Shown one piece after another: positions 1 to 6,174 of a DNA stretch of 6,174 bases; the first letter of the stretch is position 1; every line of letters starts with the position of its first letter. Position numbers and translations under genes: made by a program. Location of the stretch: contig JANTFN010000111.1 of assembly GCA_024763435.1 (NCBI GenBank), positions 1 to 6,174 on the forward strand, written 5' to 3'. Origin of the DNA: Thermodesulfobacteriota bacterium (GTDB lineage: Bacteria; Desulfobacterota; S145-22). Under the pieces are notes generated by a model that saw only the letters and a program-made list of their open reading frames with translations, ran no database searches and was not told where the DNA came from.

Positions 1-559
1 AAGGAAAGATCGGCGCCTGGCCAGGAAGGGTAACCGACACCTCCTCGACCTTGAACTGTTCTTCATCAGGCACTTCAAGCTGCTTGAATGAGAGGATTTC
101 CCACACCTCTTTGAACCGCTGCCTCTCTTCTTTTGTTCCCTTCTCTCTTTTCAGTATAAATCGATCAAACATCTCCTTTGCCCCGGGAACCGCTTCAGAC
201 ATCCTCTGAGAATATCCAGGCAAGACGGACACCCGAATGCCCCTGCCGCTTCGTCGGGCCAGCGTGACCGCGTTTTTTCCGAAGTCTTTGTAAATAAGCG
301 CATTGTTTCCCAGGGTGCATCCCGTAACCATCTGCACGCCGTCGACGAAACAGTTGTTGACCTCGACTATTGCCGCCATCTCCTCATCAATACCCTCCGT
401 AAAGGTCTCCAGCCTTTTCAGGGCAATGACGGATGCCTTGACGCCCAGTGCCACGAAAGGGCAGAAATGGCCATGCAGTTCTCCTGTCTTCAGCAATAAC
501 CAGCGAAGGTCTGCCGCTTCAATCTTTCGTTGTATATTTTCTCTTGGATTTAAACGCAT
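1..559 (-). CDS. FmdE-family (PF02663) putative metal-binding protein, 3' end outside window
   Basis: 186 codons are visible, reading off the left edge without a stop. The ATG at 559 follows GAGGAG (567-572) with a 7-nt spacer, a strong ribosome-binding site. The fold-defining FmdE signature is clear: HGHFCPF at residues 29-35, then NNCF..GVQ at 68-76, then GCTLGNNALIYKDFGK at 80-95. His29, His31, Cys33, Cys70 and Cys81 are candidate metal ligands. The family is named after a protein encoded with archaeal formylmethanofuran dehydrogenase, but many members occur in bacteria without methanogenesis. Some members carry a C-terminal zinc finger; that part would lie outside this window, so I cannot say whether it is present. 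The biochemical role of bacterial members is unsettled. The protein has no signal peptide and is probably cytoplasmic. It lies 57 nt after the TonB-dependent receptor on the same strand, so a shared transcript and a role in handling the imported metal or ligand are plausible inferences. Family assignment is confident; function is not. Confidence 0.9.
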   Translation of the reverse strand, partial: MRLNPRENIQRKIEAADLRWLLLKTGELHGHFCPFVALGVKASVIALKRLETFTEGIDEEMAAIVEVNNCFVDGVQMVTGCTLGNNALIYKDFGKNAVTLARRSGRGIRVSVLPGYSQRMSEAVPGAKEMFDRFILKREKGTKEERQRFKEVWEILSFKQLEVPDEEQFKVEEVSVTLPGQAPIFP

Positions 560-566
560 CTTTTTT

Positions 567-572
567 CTCCTC
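567..572 (-). promoter_or_regulatory. Ribosome-binding site of the FmdE-family gene
   Basis: The minus strand reads GAGGAG, then 7 nt, mostly A, then ATG at 559. This decides the start. Another ATG 25 nt further upstream is in a different frame and opens only a 21-codon reading frame. Confidence 0.75.
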
Positions 573-588
573 TAATTTTCGCATTTTA

Positions 589-603
589 TTTCTTTATAAG
601 AAA
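589..603. promoter_or_regulatory. AT-rich perfect dyad in the gap before the FmdE-family gene
   Basis: TTTCTT and AAGAAA flank a 3-nt centre (TAT), giving a perfect 6-bp inverted repeat in the 57-nt gap between the receptor stop and the FmdE-family start. It includes a TATAA core. It could be an operator half-site pair or overlap a -10 element, but no matching -35 hexamer is visible. Chance occurrence in AT-rich DNA is quite possible. Confidence 0.2.
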
Positions 604-616
604 CCGCGAGGGGCCG

Positions 617-2872
617 CTAAAACTTTGCACTTATCGTCAAAATCGCCGCAAAAGGGGCACCGGCATAATACTCTGCACCCGTTCCGGTATCATCCGCGAT
701 AATCTCACCCACATATCTTTTATTAAGCAGATTACTCAGTTCAAGCCCGACTTTCGCTTCTCTTAATCCCCAGAAGTCATCTATTGTATACCCCAAATTC
801 AGGTTAACAACAGTATAGCCATCAATTTTCTCCTTGTGCAGCGCATCACCATATCGACTGTCAATCCATTTTACGCTCGGGTTGATTTCAAAATTGTTCA
901 TCGTATAAATGAACCCTGATTTAACGATCCACTTCGGGGTATCGGGGATCTGGTTATTTTTAATCCTTAGGACCTTATCGCCCCTCTTAAAATCATCGTC
1001 AAAACTCATATTGGTGTAACTGGGATTAAAATAGACGATCAGGTTTTTAGATGGATAGAGATTCAGCTCCAGTTCAAATCCGTATGCGGTGGCATCGCCA
1101 ACATTTTGATAATAACTGATTGGCTGTTTGTTTTGGGGATTGATAACTCTCGGGTCATCAACACTGGCCAATAGATTATGATGTTTGCTGTAGAAAAAGA
1201 CGGGGGCAATCGAAAAATATTTCTGTTTGTATCTGAAACCCAGGTCAAAGTTGTCTGACGTTTCCATTTTCCAGTCATCAAAAATGTCCTGCAAGGTCAT
1301 ATTGGCTTTCTTAAACAGCTTTTTCTTCATCGCGTACAGGCTTGTAATGGGGACATAGGCATAGGGTCTCATGTAGTTTCTGCCATAATTAAAATACATC
1401 TCGGCATGTTTATTAAACTCGTAGCCAACACCAAAGCTTGGTAAAACTTTATCATAACTCATTTTCTTCAAGCTGATATCAGGGTCTTTCTTTAATTTAA
1501 GCGCGGCATCTGAAATATACCCGGTGCTTGCCGGTTCCTCATAATAAAAGTATTTCAGACCTGCCTGAAATTTGAATTTGTTCCATTCATAAGATAATTT
1601 GGCGTAAGGGCTGTGGATCTTTCCGCGCCCGTTATTTTCCGCATAATACATGTAGCCATTGTACTGCAACCCGCGGGGAGTTGTGACAAATCTCTTGACG
1701 TATTTTCCCAAATCGTGAGATTCAAACCAATAACCCGTTGTTATTTCAAGGCCTGAAATATCAAAGTTTAATTCGCCTCTGGCGCCATATCGTTCCAAAT
1801 CTCTAATCTTGTTCAATACACCGGCTTTCTTTGGCTGGGCATACCCTACTACCGGAAAACCTTCTTTTCCTTCCCGGTAACTTGCGTCTTCCGTGGAATA
1901 GTAAGGCTTCAAGGAAAAATTAAATTTCCCGGGAATGTTTATGCTGATAATTGACATCAAGTCCCTGTTTATAAATTTTCCGCGATTGTAGTCATAATAA
2001 TTTATATCTTCCTTCGGGTTCGACGTAAGTTTGTCATTGTAATGGCGGTAAAAATTATCGTGTCGGTTTATATGACCCGCTTCCTCGTAATTGAGATTCC
2101 TGAAAAAATGTCTTTCAACGTCATTAAAGTTGTAAAACAGGTCTATGTTTATTACATCATTAACTTTCTGCGTTAGTCCCAGGGTCACATGATTTCTTGG
2201 ACCGAGCTTCCCTTCGCCCTTCCATTTGTTGGCATTCGTATAGGAATATGACGCAAAAAGCTTTGTTTTTGTCGGTAATTTTCCCGAGTCAAACCTTAGA
2301 AATGTCCTGACAAAGTCTTCAGAACCAAAACTTTGACTCATTTCAATCCCCAGGTTGTCTTCCGGTCTCCTTAATCGCAGTTCTACAGAGCCACCTCTAT
2401 TTCCGGAGCCTGTACCCAGATCGGCGGGACCTGCCCCTTTATAAAGGCTGACGCTTTCCATGTTCTCCATATCATAGATATCTTCTCTTGGTCCGATAGG
2501 CATGATGCCATAATTCGGGATGCCTTCAACTGTTATGCCGGTAAAGTATCCCTTTACCCCCCTTATCCGTATATCTTTGCCACTTAATCCGTAAGGGTCA
2601 TTACTCTCCACATTGAGGCCCGGAAGAAGATCCAGCGCATTATAGACGCTTGTCTTGGCGGGCGTCCCCAAAAGCTCAATCCCTCTCTGGGTTACAGTAG
2701 TGCCCGTATAAAGAGAATCCCCGGCTTGCCGGGTCGGGCGAATTAATTCGCCCATAACTGTAATCGGTTTCAGCACAGGGACGTCACTTTTTTTATCGCC
2801 GGCTATTAAATTGCTGGATACGAACAACAACACGATACAACAAATTGCAATAATAGGCCGCTTTGGTTTCAT
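617..2872 (-). CDS. TonB-dependent outer-membrane receptor
   Basis: This 751-residue protein should form an outer-membrane gated barrel that imports a scarce ligand using TonB-ExbBD energy. The chosen start gives a classical signal peptide: basic MKPKR, a hydrophobic core at about residues 7-22, and likely cleavage near NLIAG (21-25). A TonB-box-like stretch PITVMG follows at 36-41. The plug covers about 50-170, with IRIRGVKG at 101-108, the equivalent of an LVDG segment at 112-120, and YKGAGPADLG then GSGNRGGSVELRLRRP up to residue 170. The rest is barrel with alternating aromatic strands. Recognisable late-barrel motifs are NVGDATAYGFELE (590-602) and LSNLLNKRY (712-720), and the chain ends in Phe as outer-membrane barrels usually do. 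The gene is complete and has no frameshift. Alternative in-frame starts lie at 2992, 2989 and 3055; the one at 2992 has a much better ribosome-binding site but would put 40 residues before the signal peptide. Residues 255-277 hold four histidines. Its position after an Opp/Nik-type ABC operon suggests that it delivers the same substrate; the ligand is unknown. Confidence 0.95.
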   Translation of the reverse strand: MKPKRPIIAICCIVLLFVSSNLIAGDKKSDVPVLKPITVMGELIRPTRQAGDSLYTGTTVTQRGIELLGTPAKTSVYNALDLLPGLNVESNDPYGLSGKDIRIRGVKGYFTGITVEGIPNYGIMPIGPREDIYDMENMESVSLYKGAGPADLGTGSGNRGGSVELRLRRPEDNLGIEMSQSFGSEDFVRTFLRFDSGKLPTKTKLFASYSYTNANKWKGEGKLGPRNHVTLGLTQKVNDVINIDLFYNFNDVERHFFRNLNYEEAGHINRHDNFYRHYNDKLTSNPKEDINYYDYNRGKFINRDLMSIISINIPGKFNFSLKPYYSTEDASYREGKEGFPVVGYAQPKKAGVLNKIRDLERYGARGELNFDISGLEITTGYWFESHDLGKYVKRFVTTPRGLQYNGYMYYAENNGRGKIHSPYAKLSYEWNKFKFQAGLKYFYYEEPASTGYISDAALKLKKDPDISLKKMSYDKVLPSFGVGYEFNKHAEMYFNYGRNYMRPYAYVPITSLYAMKKKLFKKANMTLQDIFDDWKMETSDNFDLGFRYKQKYFSIAPVFFYSKHHNLLASVDDPRVINPQNKQPISYYQNVGDATAYGFELELNLYPSKNLIVYFNPSYTNMSFDDDFKRGDKVLRIKNNQIPDTPKWIVKSGFIYTMNNFEINPSVKWIDSRYGDALHKEKIDGYTVVNLNLGYTIDDFWGLREAKVGLELSNLLNKRYVGEIIADDTGTGAEYYAGAPFAAILTISAKF

Positions 2873-2997
2873 CCCTTTCTTCCGCTTGAGCTCTTTTCCC
2901 TTCCCGGCAAAAGCTGGTGCGCAACTGACAGGGAATTCCCCCATTTTAAAAAACGCTACAGATAATAAATCCACAAATCGGCAAACCATCATGATAT

Positions 2998-3003
2998 CTC
3001 CTT
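2998..3003 (-). promoter_or_regulatory. Strong Shine-Dalgarno serving an upstream in-frame start of the receptor
   Basis: The minus strand reads AAAGGAGATATCATGATG, placing AAGGAG 5 nt before an ATG at 2992 and 8 nt before a second ATG at 2989. Both are in frame with the receptor. Before the start at 2872, which directly precedes the signal peptide, only a weaker GGAAG with a 6-nt spacer is found. The strong site therefore competes with the signal-peptide evidence about where translation begins. Confidence 0.65.
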
Positions 3004-3008
3004 TCAAT

Positions 3009-3063
3009 TCGGTTAAGTTGGTGTTTGGGGTATTCAGCCCCCCGTGAGTCTTCATGACACCGA
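3009..3063 (-). promoter_or_regulatory. Possible structured leader upstream of the receptor
   Basis: The gap between the ATPase gene and the receptor holds nested inverted repeats (plus-strand coordinates). GGGG 3027-3030 pairs with CCCC 3038-3041 around a 7-nt loop. GGTGT 3020-3024 pairs with ACACC 3057-3061. TCGGT 3009-3013 could pair with ACCGA 3059-3063 as an alternative to the second stem. The structure ends a few bases before the strong Shine-Dalgarno. It matches no riboswitch consensus I could recognise. The stems are short, so this is a candidate only. Confidence 0.25.
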
Positions 3064-3078
3064 TTCAAGACATTACTT

Positions 3079-3094
3079 AAAAGGCTTCAAGCCT
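3079..3094 (-). terminator. Weak terminator-like hairpin at the end of the ATPase gene
   Basis: On the minus strand AGGCTT-G-AAGCCT forms a near-perfect dyad overlapping the TGA stop of the ATPase gene and running into TTTT. A realistic fold has only 4-5 pairs and a short T run, so at most it would terminate partially. Read-through into the receptor gene would keep the cluster on one transcript. Confidence 0.25.
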
Positions 3095-4739
3095 GTGATT
3101 CTATCAAAACAGCGGGATGTTGATGTGTGACAGGAACAAAGGAAGGTGTAATCTTCTCAATCTGCCCTTCTTTCAGATAGAGGATCCGGTCCGCCACCTT
3201 CTGAGCAACAAACGGGTCGTGGGTGATGACCAGAAGAGAGACCCCCCGCGTTTCCTGCAGCGTCATCAGTAACCTCAAAATCTGTGAGGCAAAGCTTGCA
3301 TCGACCCCGGCCGTGGGTTCATCCGCGACGATGACAAGGGGATCGAGAACAAGGGCCCGTGCCAGAATGAGACGTTTAAGTTCTCCGCCGCTCAGACTGT
3401 GGGCAATTCTGTTTAAAAAACCATCCGTGGTCGGCAGCCCCACTTCTTTCAGGACCTTCTTGATCCTGCCTTCATAAGGTTTGTTCTCTTTTAAGATTTT
3501 GAGCGGTTCATCTACCGTCTCCCAAACTGTAAAGCGGGGGCTGACAGCCTCCTTCGGGTTCTGGTGGATCATTTGAACCCTGCGGTGGAACAGGGCATCG
3601 TCAAAATCACTCACAACCTTGCCTGTATCCGGTTTTGTAAGACCTGAAAGCACTGTTGCCAGCGTGGATTTTCCCGCTCCCGTGGGGCCCATCAGAGCAA
3701 CCCCTTCGCCGCTATGGATGGAAAAGGTGACGCCCTGAAGGGCCTGAATTGTTTTCCCCTTCAAGGTAAATACTTTACTGACCGAATGCGCGGATAGAAA
3801 CGCCACAACCCCGTCCCTGTGACAGGCCACACGTCTGCCCCGGATTTTTTTCAAGGCGGGAACAGAAAGGCGGCACATCTGAACCGCCTGCGCACATCTC
3901 GGCTGAAAAGGACACCCCTGGTGATTGATTTTTGTGGGGTCGCCCGGAATCCTGATCAGCTCCCGGTGAGGGTTCAGAGAGACATTGGATCTGAGAAGCG
4001 CCCGGGTATAGGGATGCACGGGGTGGCGGATTATCCTGTCCGTTTCTCCTTCCTCAACAATCCTTCCCCCGCAAAGAATCCACAGGCGGGATGCCATCCG
4101 CAGGGCCACGGAGACATCATGGGTAATCAAAAGTATCCCCGTATTTTTGAATTCTTTTTGAAGCCAATGGATTATCTCGCCCTTGGCATGTTCATCCTGA
4201 GACGAAACCGGTTCGTCAAGAATCAGCAGGTCCGGGCGGTTAATCGTGGCAATGGCAATCATGACCCGCTGCCGTTCTCCCCCGCTCAACTGGTGTGGAA
4301 AGGCGCCAATCTTTGCTTCGGGAAGGCCAAGTGCCGTCAGCCATTGCCCTGCATGATCCCTTGCGGTCCTTTTGGATATATCCCTGTGGGCGAGGATGCC
4401 TTCCGCCACCTGATCGCGCACGGGATAAGAAGGATGAAGCACGCCCGTGTCCTGGAACACCATTGCGATGCGGTCGCCGCGGAGGGTCTGGAGACGGTCC
4501 CGGGAGATGCCAAGCAAATCCTCGCTCTTGAAAAGGGCCCTGCCCGTCACCCTCCCTTTAGAAAGTCCCATAAGGGCCATTCCCACGGAAGTTTTTCCCG
4601 AGCCTGACTCTCCCACAAGCCCGACAATCTCCCCGGGCGCGACTGTCAGTTCCAGGTTTTTGACAACGGGGATTTCGCCATAGGTCACTGTCAAACCATT
4701 TACGGCAAGAAGGGCTTTCTGCTGTGCGTCCCAGTTCAT
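3087..4739 (-). CDS. ABC importer double ATP-binding protein (OppD-OppF / NikD-NikE fusion)
   Basis: This 550-residue cytoplasmic ATPase powers the importer formed with the two permeases encoded just upstream. Domain 1 has Walker A GESGSGKT (43-50), Q-loop Gln96, signature LSGGE (151-155), Walker B LLILDEP (171-177) and the switch His207. An oligopeptide-type C-terminal extension follows, starting HPVHPYTRALL (239-249), with four cysteines at 276, 282, 289 and 306 in the GCPF.PRC pattern of OppD/DppD proteins, which is known to hold an iron-sulfur cluster in some family members. Domain 2 has Walker A GPTGAGKST (351-359), Gln393, signature LSGGE (449-453), Walker B with Asp473 and Glu474, and His507. 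It lacks a second Cys extension, as in NikE-like subunits. Both ATP sites look intact. In domain 1 the D-loop is SSQD instead of the usual SALD. Fused pairs are also known in GsiA and YejF. The ATG at 4739 overlaps the stop of the upstream permease (ATGA), which indicates translational coupling and argues against the longer frame starting at 4892. Substrate (peptide, nickel chelate, opine metallophore) is not decidable from the ATPase. Confidence 0.95.
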   Translation of the reverse strand: MNWDAQQKALLAVNGLTVTYGEIPVVKNLELTVAPGEIVGLVGESGSGKTSVGMALMGLSKGRVTGRALFKSEDLLGISRDRLQTLRGDRIAMVFQDTGVLHPSYPVRDQVAEGILAHRDISKRTARDHAGQWLTALGLPEAKIGAFPHQLSGGERQRVMIAIATINRPDLLILDEPVSSQDEHAKGEIIHWLQKEFKNTGILLITHDVSVALRMASRLWILCGGRIVEEGETDRIIRHPVHPYTRALLRSNVSLNPHRELIRIPGDPTKINHQGCPFQPRCAQAVQMCRLSVPALKKIRGRRVACHRDGVVAFLSAHSVSKVFTLKGKTIQALQGVTFSIHSGEGVALMGPTGAGKSTLATVLSGLTKPDTGKVVSDFDDALFHRRVQMIHQNPKEAVSPRFTVWETVDEPLKILKENKPYEGRIKKVLKEVGLPTTDGFLNRIAHSLSGGELKRLILARALVLDPLVIVADEPTAGVDASFASQILRLLMTLQETRGVSLLVITHDPFVAQKVADRILYLKEGQIEKITPSFVPVTHQHPAVLIESQA

Positions 4740-5554
4740 GCCTCTCCCCGGATCAGCATTCCCTGAATCGATTGTCCGATGAGGGTGTATCCCAGAACCA
4801 CGCAGAAAATAGATCCAGCAACTGGTAAAATCCAATTTGCCCACCTGCCGAGATAAAGGTATTGGCGCGCGAAATGGAGCATCGTTCCCCAACTTTTGAC
4901 CGTTGGGTCGCTGACACCCAGAAAGGCCAGCCCCGCTTCGATAAACACCGCCGAGCGCAACCTTGTGAGAAATCCCGTGAAGAGAACAGGGTAAAGCTCC
5001 GGGACAAGGTGCCTGAAGGTCATATATCCCATGGACGCGCCAAATCCCCGGGCAGCCTCAATGTATTTCCGGTTGCGGGTCGAAAGAACCTGGGACCGGA
5101 TCATGCGGGCGGGATAAGGCCAGAACATAAGGGAGAGAAGAAAAATAAGCCGTGGACTGTTAAGCGGTACATGCACGGAAACAAGGAGAAAAAGCAACAG
5201 GGCCGGAACCGCCAGAAAGGCATCGATAAGCCGCATGAGGAATTTATCCGCCAGTGAAAACATGCCTGCAACCACCCCCACAATCAGGGCAAGGGCCATG
5301 GACAGAACGGCCACGGAAAGGGAAATCAGGACCGAAGTGCGTCCCCCGTAAAAAAGTTCGCTCAGGATGTCCTGGCCCGCATCGTTTGTTCCCAGGATGT
5401 GAATAAGCGATGGCGGTTCAAAGGGCTGTCCCGTAACTTTCCAGGGATTGAACGGGGCTAAAACAGGGGCAAGAAGGCCTAAAACAATGATGGTTCCGGA
5501 AAGCGCTACGCCCCACCAGAAAATCCGGGATGTTTGTATCTGCCTTCGCGTCAC
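4736..5554 (-). CDS. ABC importer permease, DppC/NikC type
   Basis: This 272-residue inner-membrane permease is the second channel-forming subunit of the importer. After a short cytoplasmic N-terminus, a membrane segment spans about residues 13-33. HILGTNDAGQDILSELFYGG (52-71) is the typical DppC/NikC periplasmic motif. Further hydrophobic segments lie at about 76-98, 108-127, 135-148, 188-212 and 241-262. The ATPase-coupling EAA loop is YIEAARGFGASMGYMTFRHL at 164-183. I place the start at the GTG at 5554, which overlaps the upstream permease stop as GTGA and has GAGG about 10 nt upstream. The open frame continues to 5953, but that extension is the shadow of the upstream permease, and no ATG occurs near the expected N-terminus. 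The resulting length matches the family. It lies between its partner permease and the ATPase in a tightly coupled operon. Confidence 0.93.
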   Translation of the reverse strand: MTRRQIQTSRIFWWGVALSGTIIVLGLLAPVLAPFNPWKVTGQPFEPPSLIHILGTNDAGQDILSELFYGGRTSVLISLSVAVLSMALALIVGVVAGMFSLADKFLMRLIDAFLAVPALLLFLLVSVHVPLNSPRLIFLLSLMFWPYPARMIRSQVLSTRNRKYIEAARGFGASMGYMTFRHLVPELYPVLFTGFLTRLRSAVFIEAGLAFLGVSDPTVKSWGTMLHFARQYLYLGRWANWILPVAGSIFCVVLGYTLIGQSIQGMLIRGEA

Positions 5555-6174
5555 TTTGTCGGATCCTCTGCGACTCTCGGGTCGAGGCGCTTTAAAAGAA
5601 TGTCCGCGGCGAGATTCATTAAAACAATCCACACCGCACTGATCAGCAGGATGCCGTCCATCAGGAGAATATCCCGCCTTTTTATCGATTCGTAGGCCAA
5701 AGCCCCCACACCCGGGTAGGAAAAAACAACTTCTACAAACACAATGCCGGTTATCAAACTGCCCATTTGAATTCCCATGCGGGTCAGGATGGGGATCAGG
5801 GTATCCCGGGCAGCATGGCGGTATCGAATGACCCTCTCTCGCAATCCTTTTCCCCGCGCCGTGAGGATGAAAGGGCGCCGCATGGAAAGTGCCATCCCGC
5901 TTCGCATTAGCAGATAATACTCCGGAAACATAATCAGGGTCAGGGTTATCCATGGAAGAACGAGGTGCCGCAGATAATCTGCGAGAAAGGCCATGGTCCC
6001 CGTGTTTTCGAAGGGGCGGATGCCTCCGGAAAGGGGAAAAACGGGGAGAACTACAGAGAAAATCACAAGCAGCATGATGGCAAGGAGATATCCGGGAATG
6101 CTCAGGAAGACAACCGCGCCGCCGCTGACGATTCGGTCAAAAAACTTTCCTTCTTTTCCCGTCGCCTCTACACC
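5551..6174 (-). CDS. ABC importer permease, DppB/NikB type, 5' end outside window
   Basis: 207 residues and the TGA stop are visible; the frame is open to the right edge. Family members are usually about 305-340 residues, so roughly the first 100-130 are missing. The visible part shows a membrane segment at about 22-48, a second at about 71-90, the coupling loop TARGKGLRERVIRYRHAARD (105-124), and the strongly typical sequence GIVFVEVVFSYPGVGALAYE (143-162). A last membrane segment lies at about 174-193, followed by the DILLKRLDPRV tail. This subunit pairs with the downstream DppC/NikC-type permease to form the transmembrane pore. The 4-nt stop/start overlap shows the two are translated together. 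A solute-binding protein gene is expected further upstream, outside the window. Confidence 0.93.
   Translation of the reverse strand, partial: GVEATGKEGKFFDRIVSGGAVVFLSIPGYLLAIMLLVIFSVVLPVFPLSGGIRPFENTGTMAFLADYLRHLVLPWITLTLIMFPEYYLLMRSGMALSMRRPFILTARGKGLRERVIRYRHAARDTLIPILTRMGIQMGSLITGIVFVEVVFSYPGVGALAYESIKRRDILLMDGILLISAVWIVLMNLAADILLKRLDPRVAEDPTK

Noticed and set aside
3009..3063. NikR or Fur operator in the receptor leader
   Set aside because: GTGT and ACAC ends are present, but the halves are about 40 bp apart end to end, too wide for the NikR sites I know. No Fur-like AT-rich palindrome is seen.
2873..3086. Cobalamin, molybdenum-cofactor or NiCo riboswitch upstream of the receptor
   Set aside because: I looked for the conserved boxes of these classes and found none; only generic short dyads are present.
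3079..3107. Sigma70-type promoter for the receptor with -35 TTGATA at 3102-3107
   Set aside because: The only candidate -10 is TTTTAA-like at 19-20 nt spacing, too poor to call.
3819..4607. A 262-codon open frame on the plus strand
   Set aside because: It lies wholly opposite the first ATPase domain, which has all its motifs intact. Its translation is low in recognisable structure, and it is a shadow of the higher-G+C minus-strand gene.
4740..4892. N-terminal extension of the ATPase to an ATG at 4892
   Set aside because: It would overlap the DppC/NikC-type permease by over 150 nt. The ATG at 4739 gives the normal ATGA junction and a standard domain N-terminus.
5555..5953. N-terminal extension of the DppC/NikC-type permease to 5953
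   Set aside because: It is the frame-shifted shadow of the upstream permease, rich in Pro/His/Arg/Cys and without family similarity. The GTG at 5554 gives the expected length.
1..6174. CRISPR array, tRNA/rRNA genes, insertion sequence, attachment site
   Set aside because: No regularly spaced repeats, cloverleaf-like sequence, transposase or terminal inverted repeats were seen. Coding genes fill nearly the entire window.

Overview
The window comes from a Gram-negative (two-membrane) bacterium, because it encodes an outer-membrane TonB-dependent receptor. The partial FmdE-family gene and the general style of the proteins would fit an anaerobic Desulfobacterota/Syntrophobacterota-type organism. 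That placement is inference; no rRNA or other phylogenetic marker is present.

All five genes lie on the minus strand and read from right to left. At the right end is the 3' part of a DppB/NikB-type permease (5551-6174, start outside the window). It overlaps by 4 nt (GTGA) a DppC/NikC-type permease (4736-5554). That gene overlaps by 4 nt (ATGA) a double-ATPase gene equivalent to OppD+OppF or NikD+NikE fused in one chain (3087-4739). These three form a translationally coupled peptide/nickel/opine-type ABC importer. Its periplasmic solute-binding protein is not in the window and probably lies upstream, beyond the right edge.

After a non-coding gap with some dyad symmetry comes a TonB-dependent receptor (617-2872, or 617-2992 if the start with the stronger ribosome-binding site is used). 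It has a signal peptide, plug, beta-barrel and terminal Phe. A 57-nt gap then leads to an FmdE-family (PF02663) protein (1-559, 3' end outside the window).

The likely joint function is a two-membrane uptake route. The receptor would bring a substrate through the outer membrane, and the Opp/Nik-type ABC importer would carry it into the cytoplasm. The substrate could be a metal chelate, a metallophore or a peptide-like ligand. The FmdE-family protein, whose family carries conserved His/Cys metal-binding residues, may act in metal handling afterwards. The substrate cannot be read from the sequence. The receptor gene is clearly more AT-rich than the ABC genes. No RNA genes, CRISPR array, insertion sequence or convincing promoter was found.
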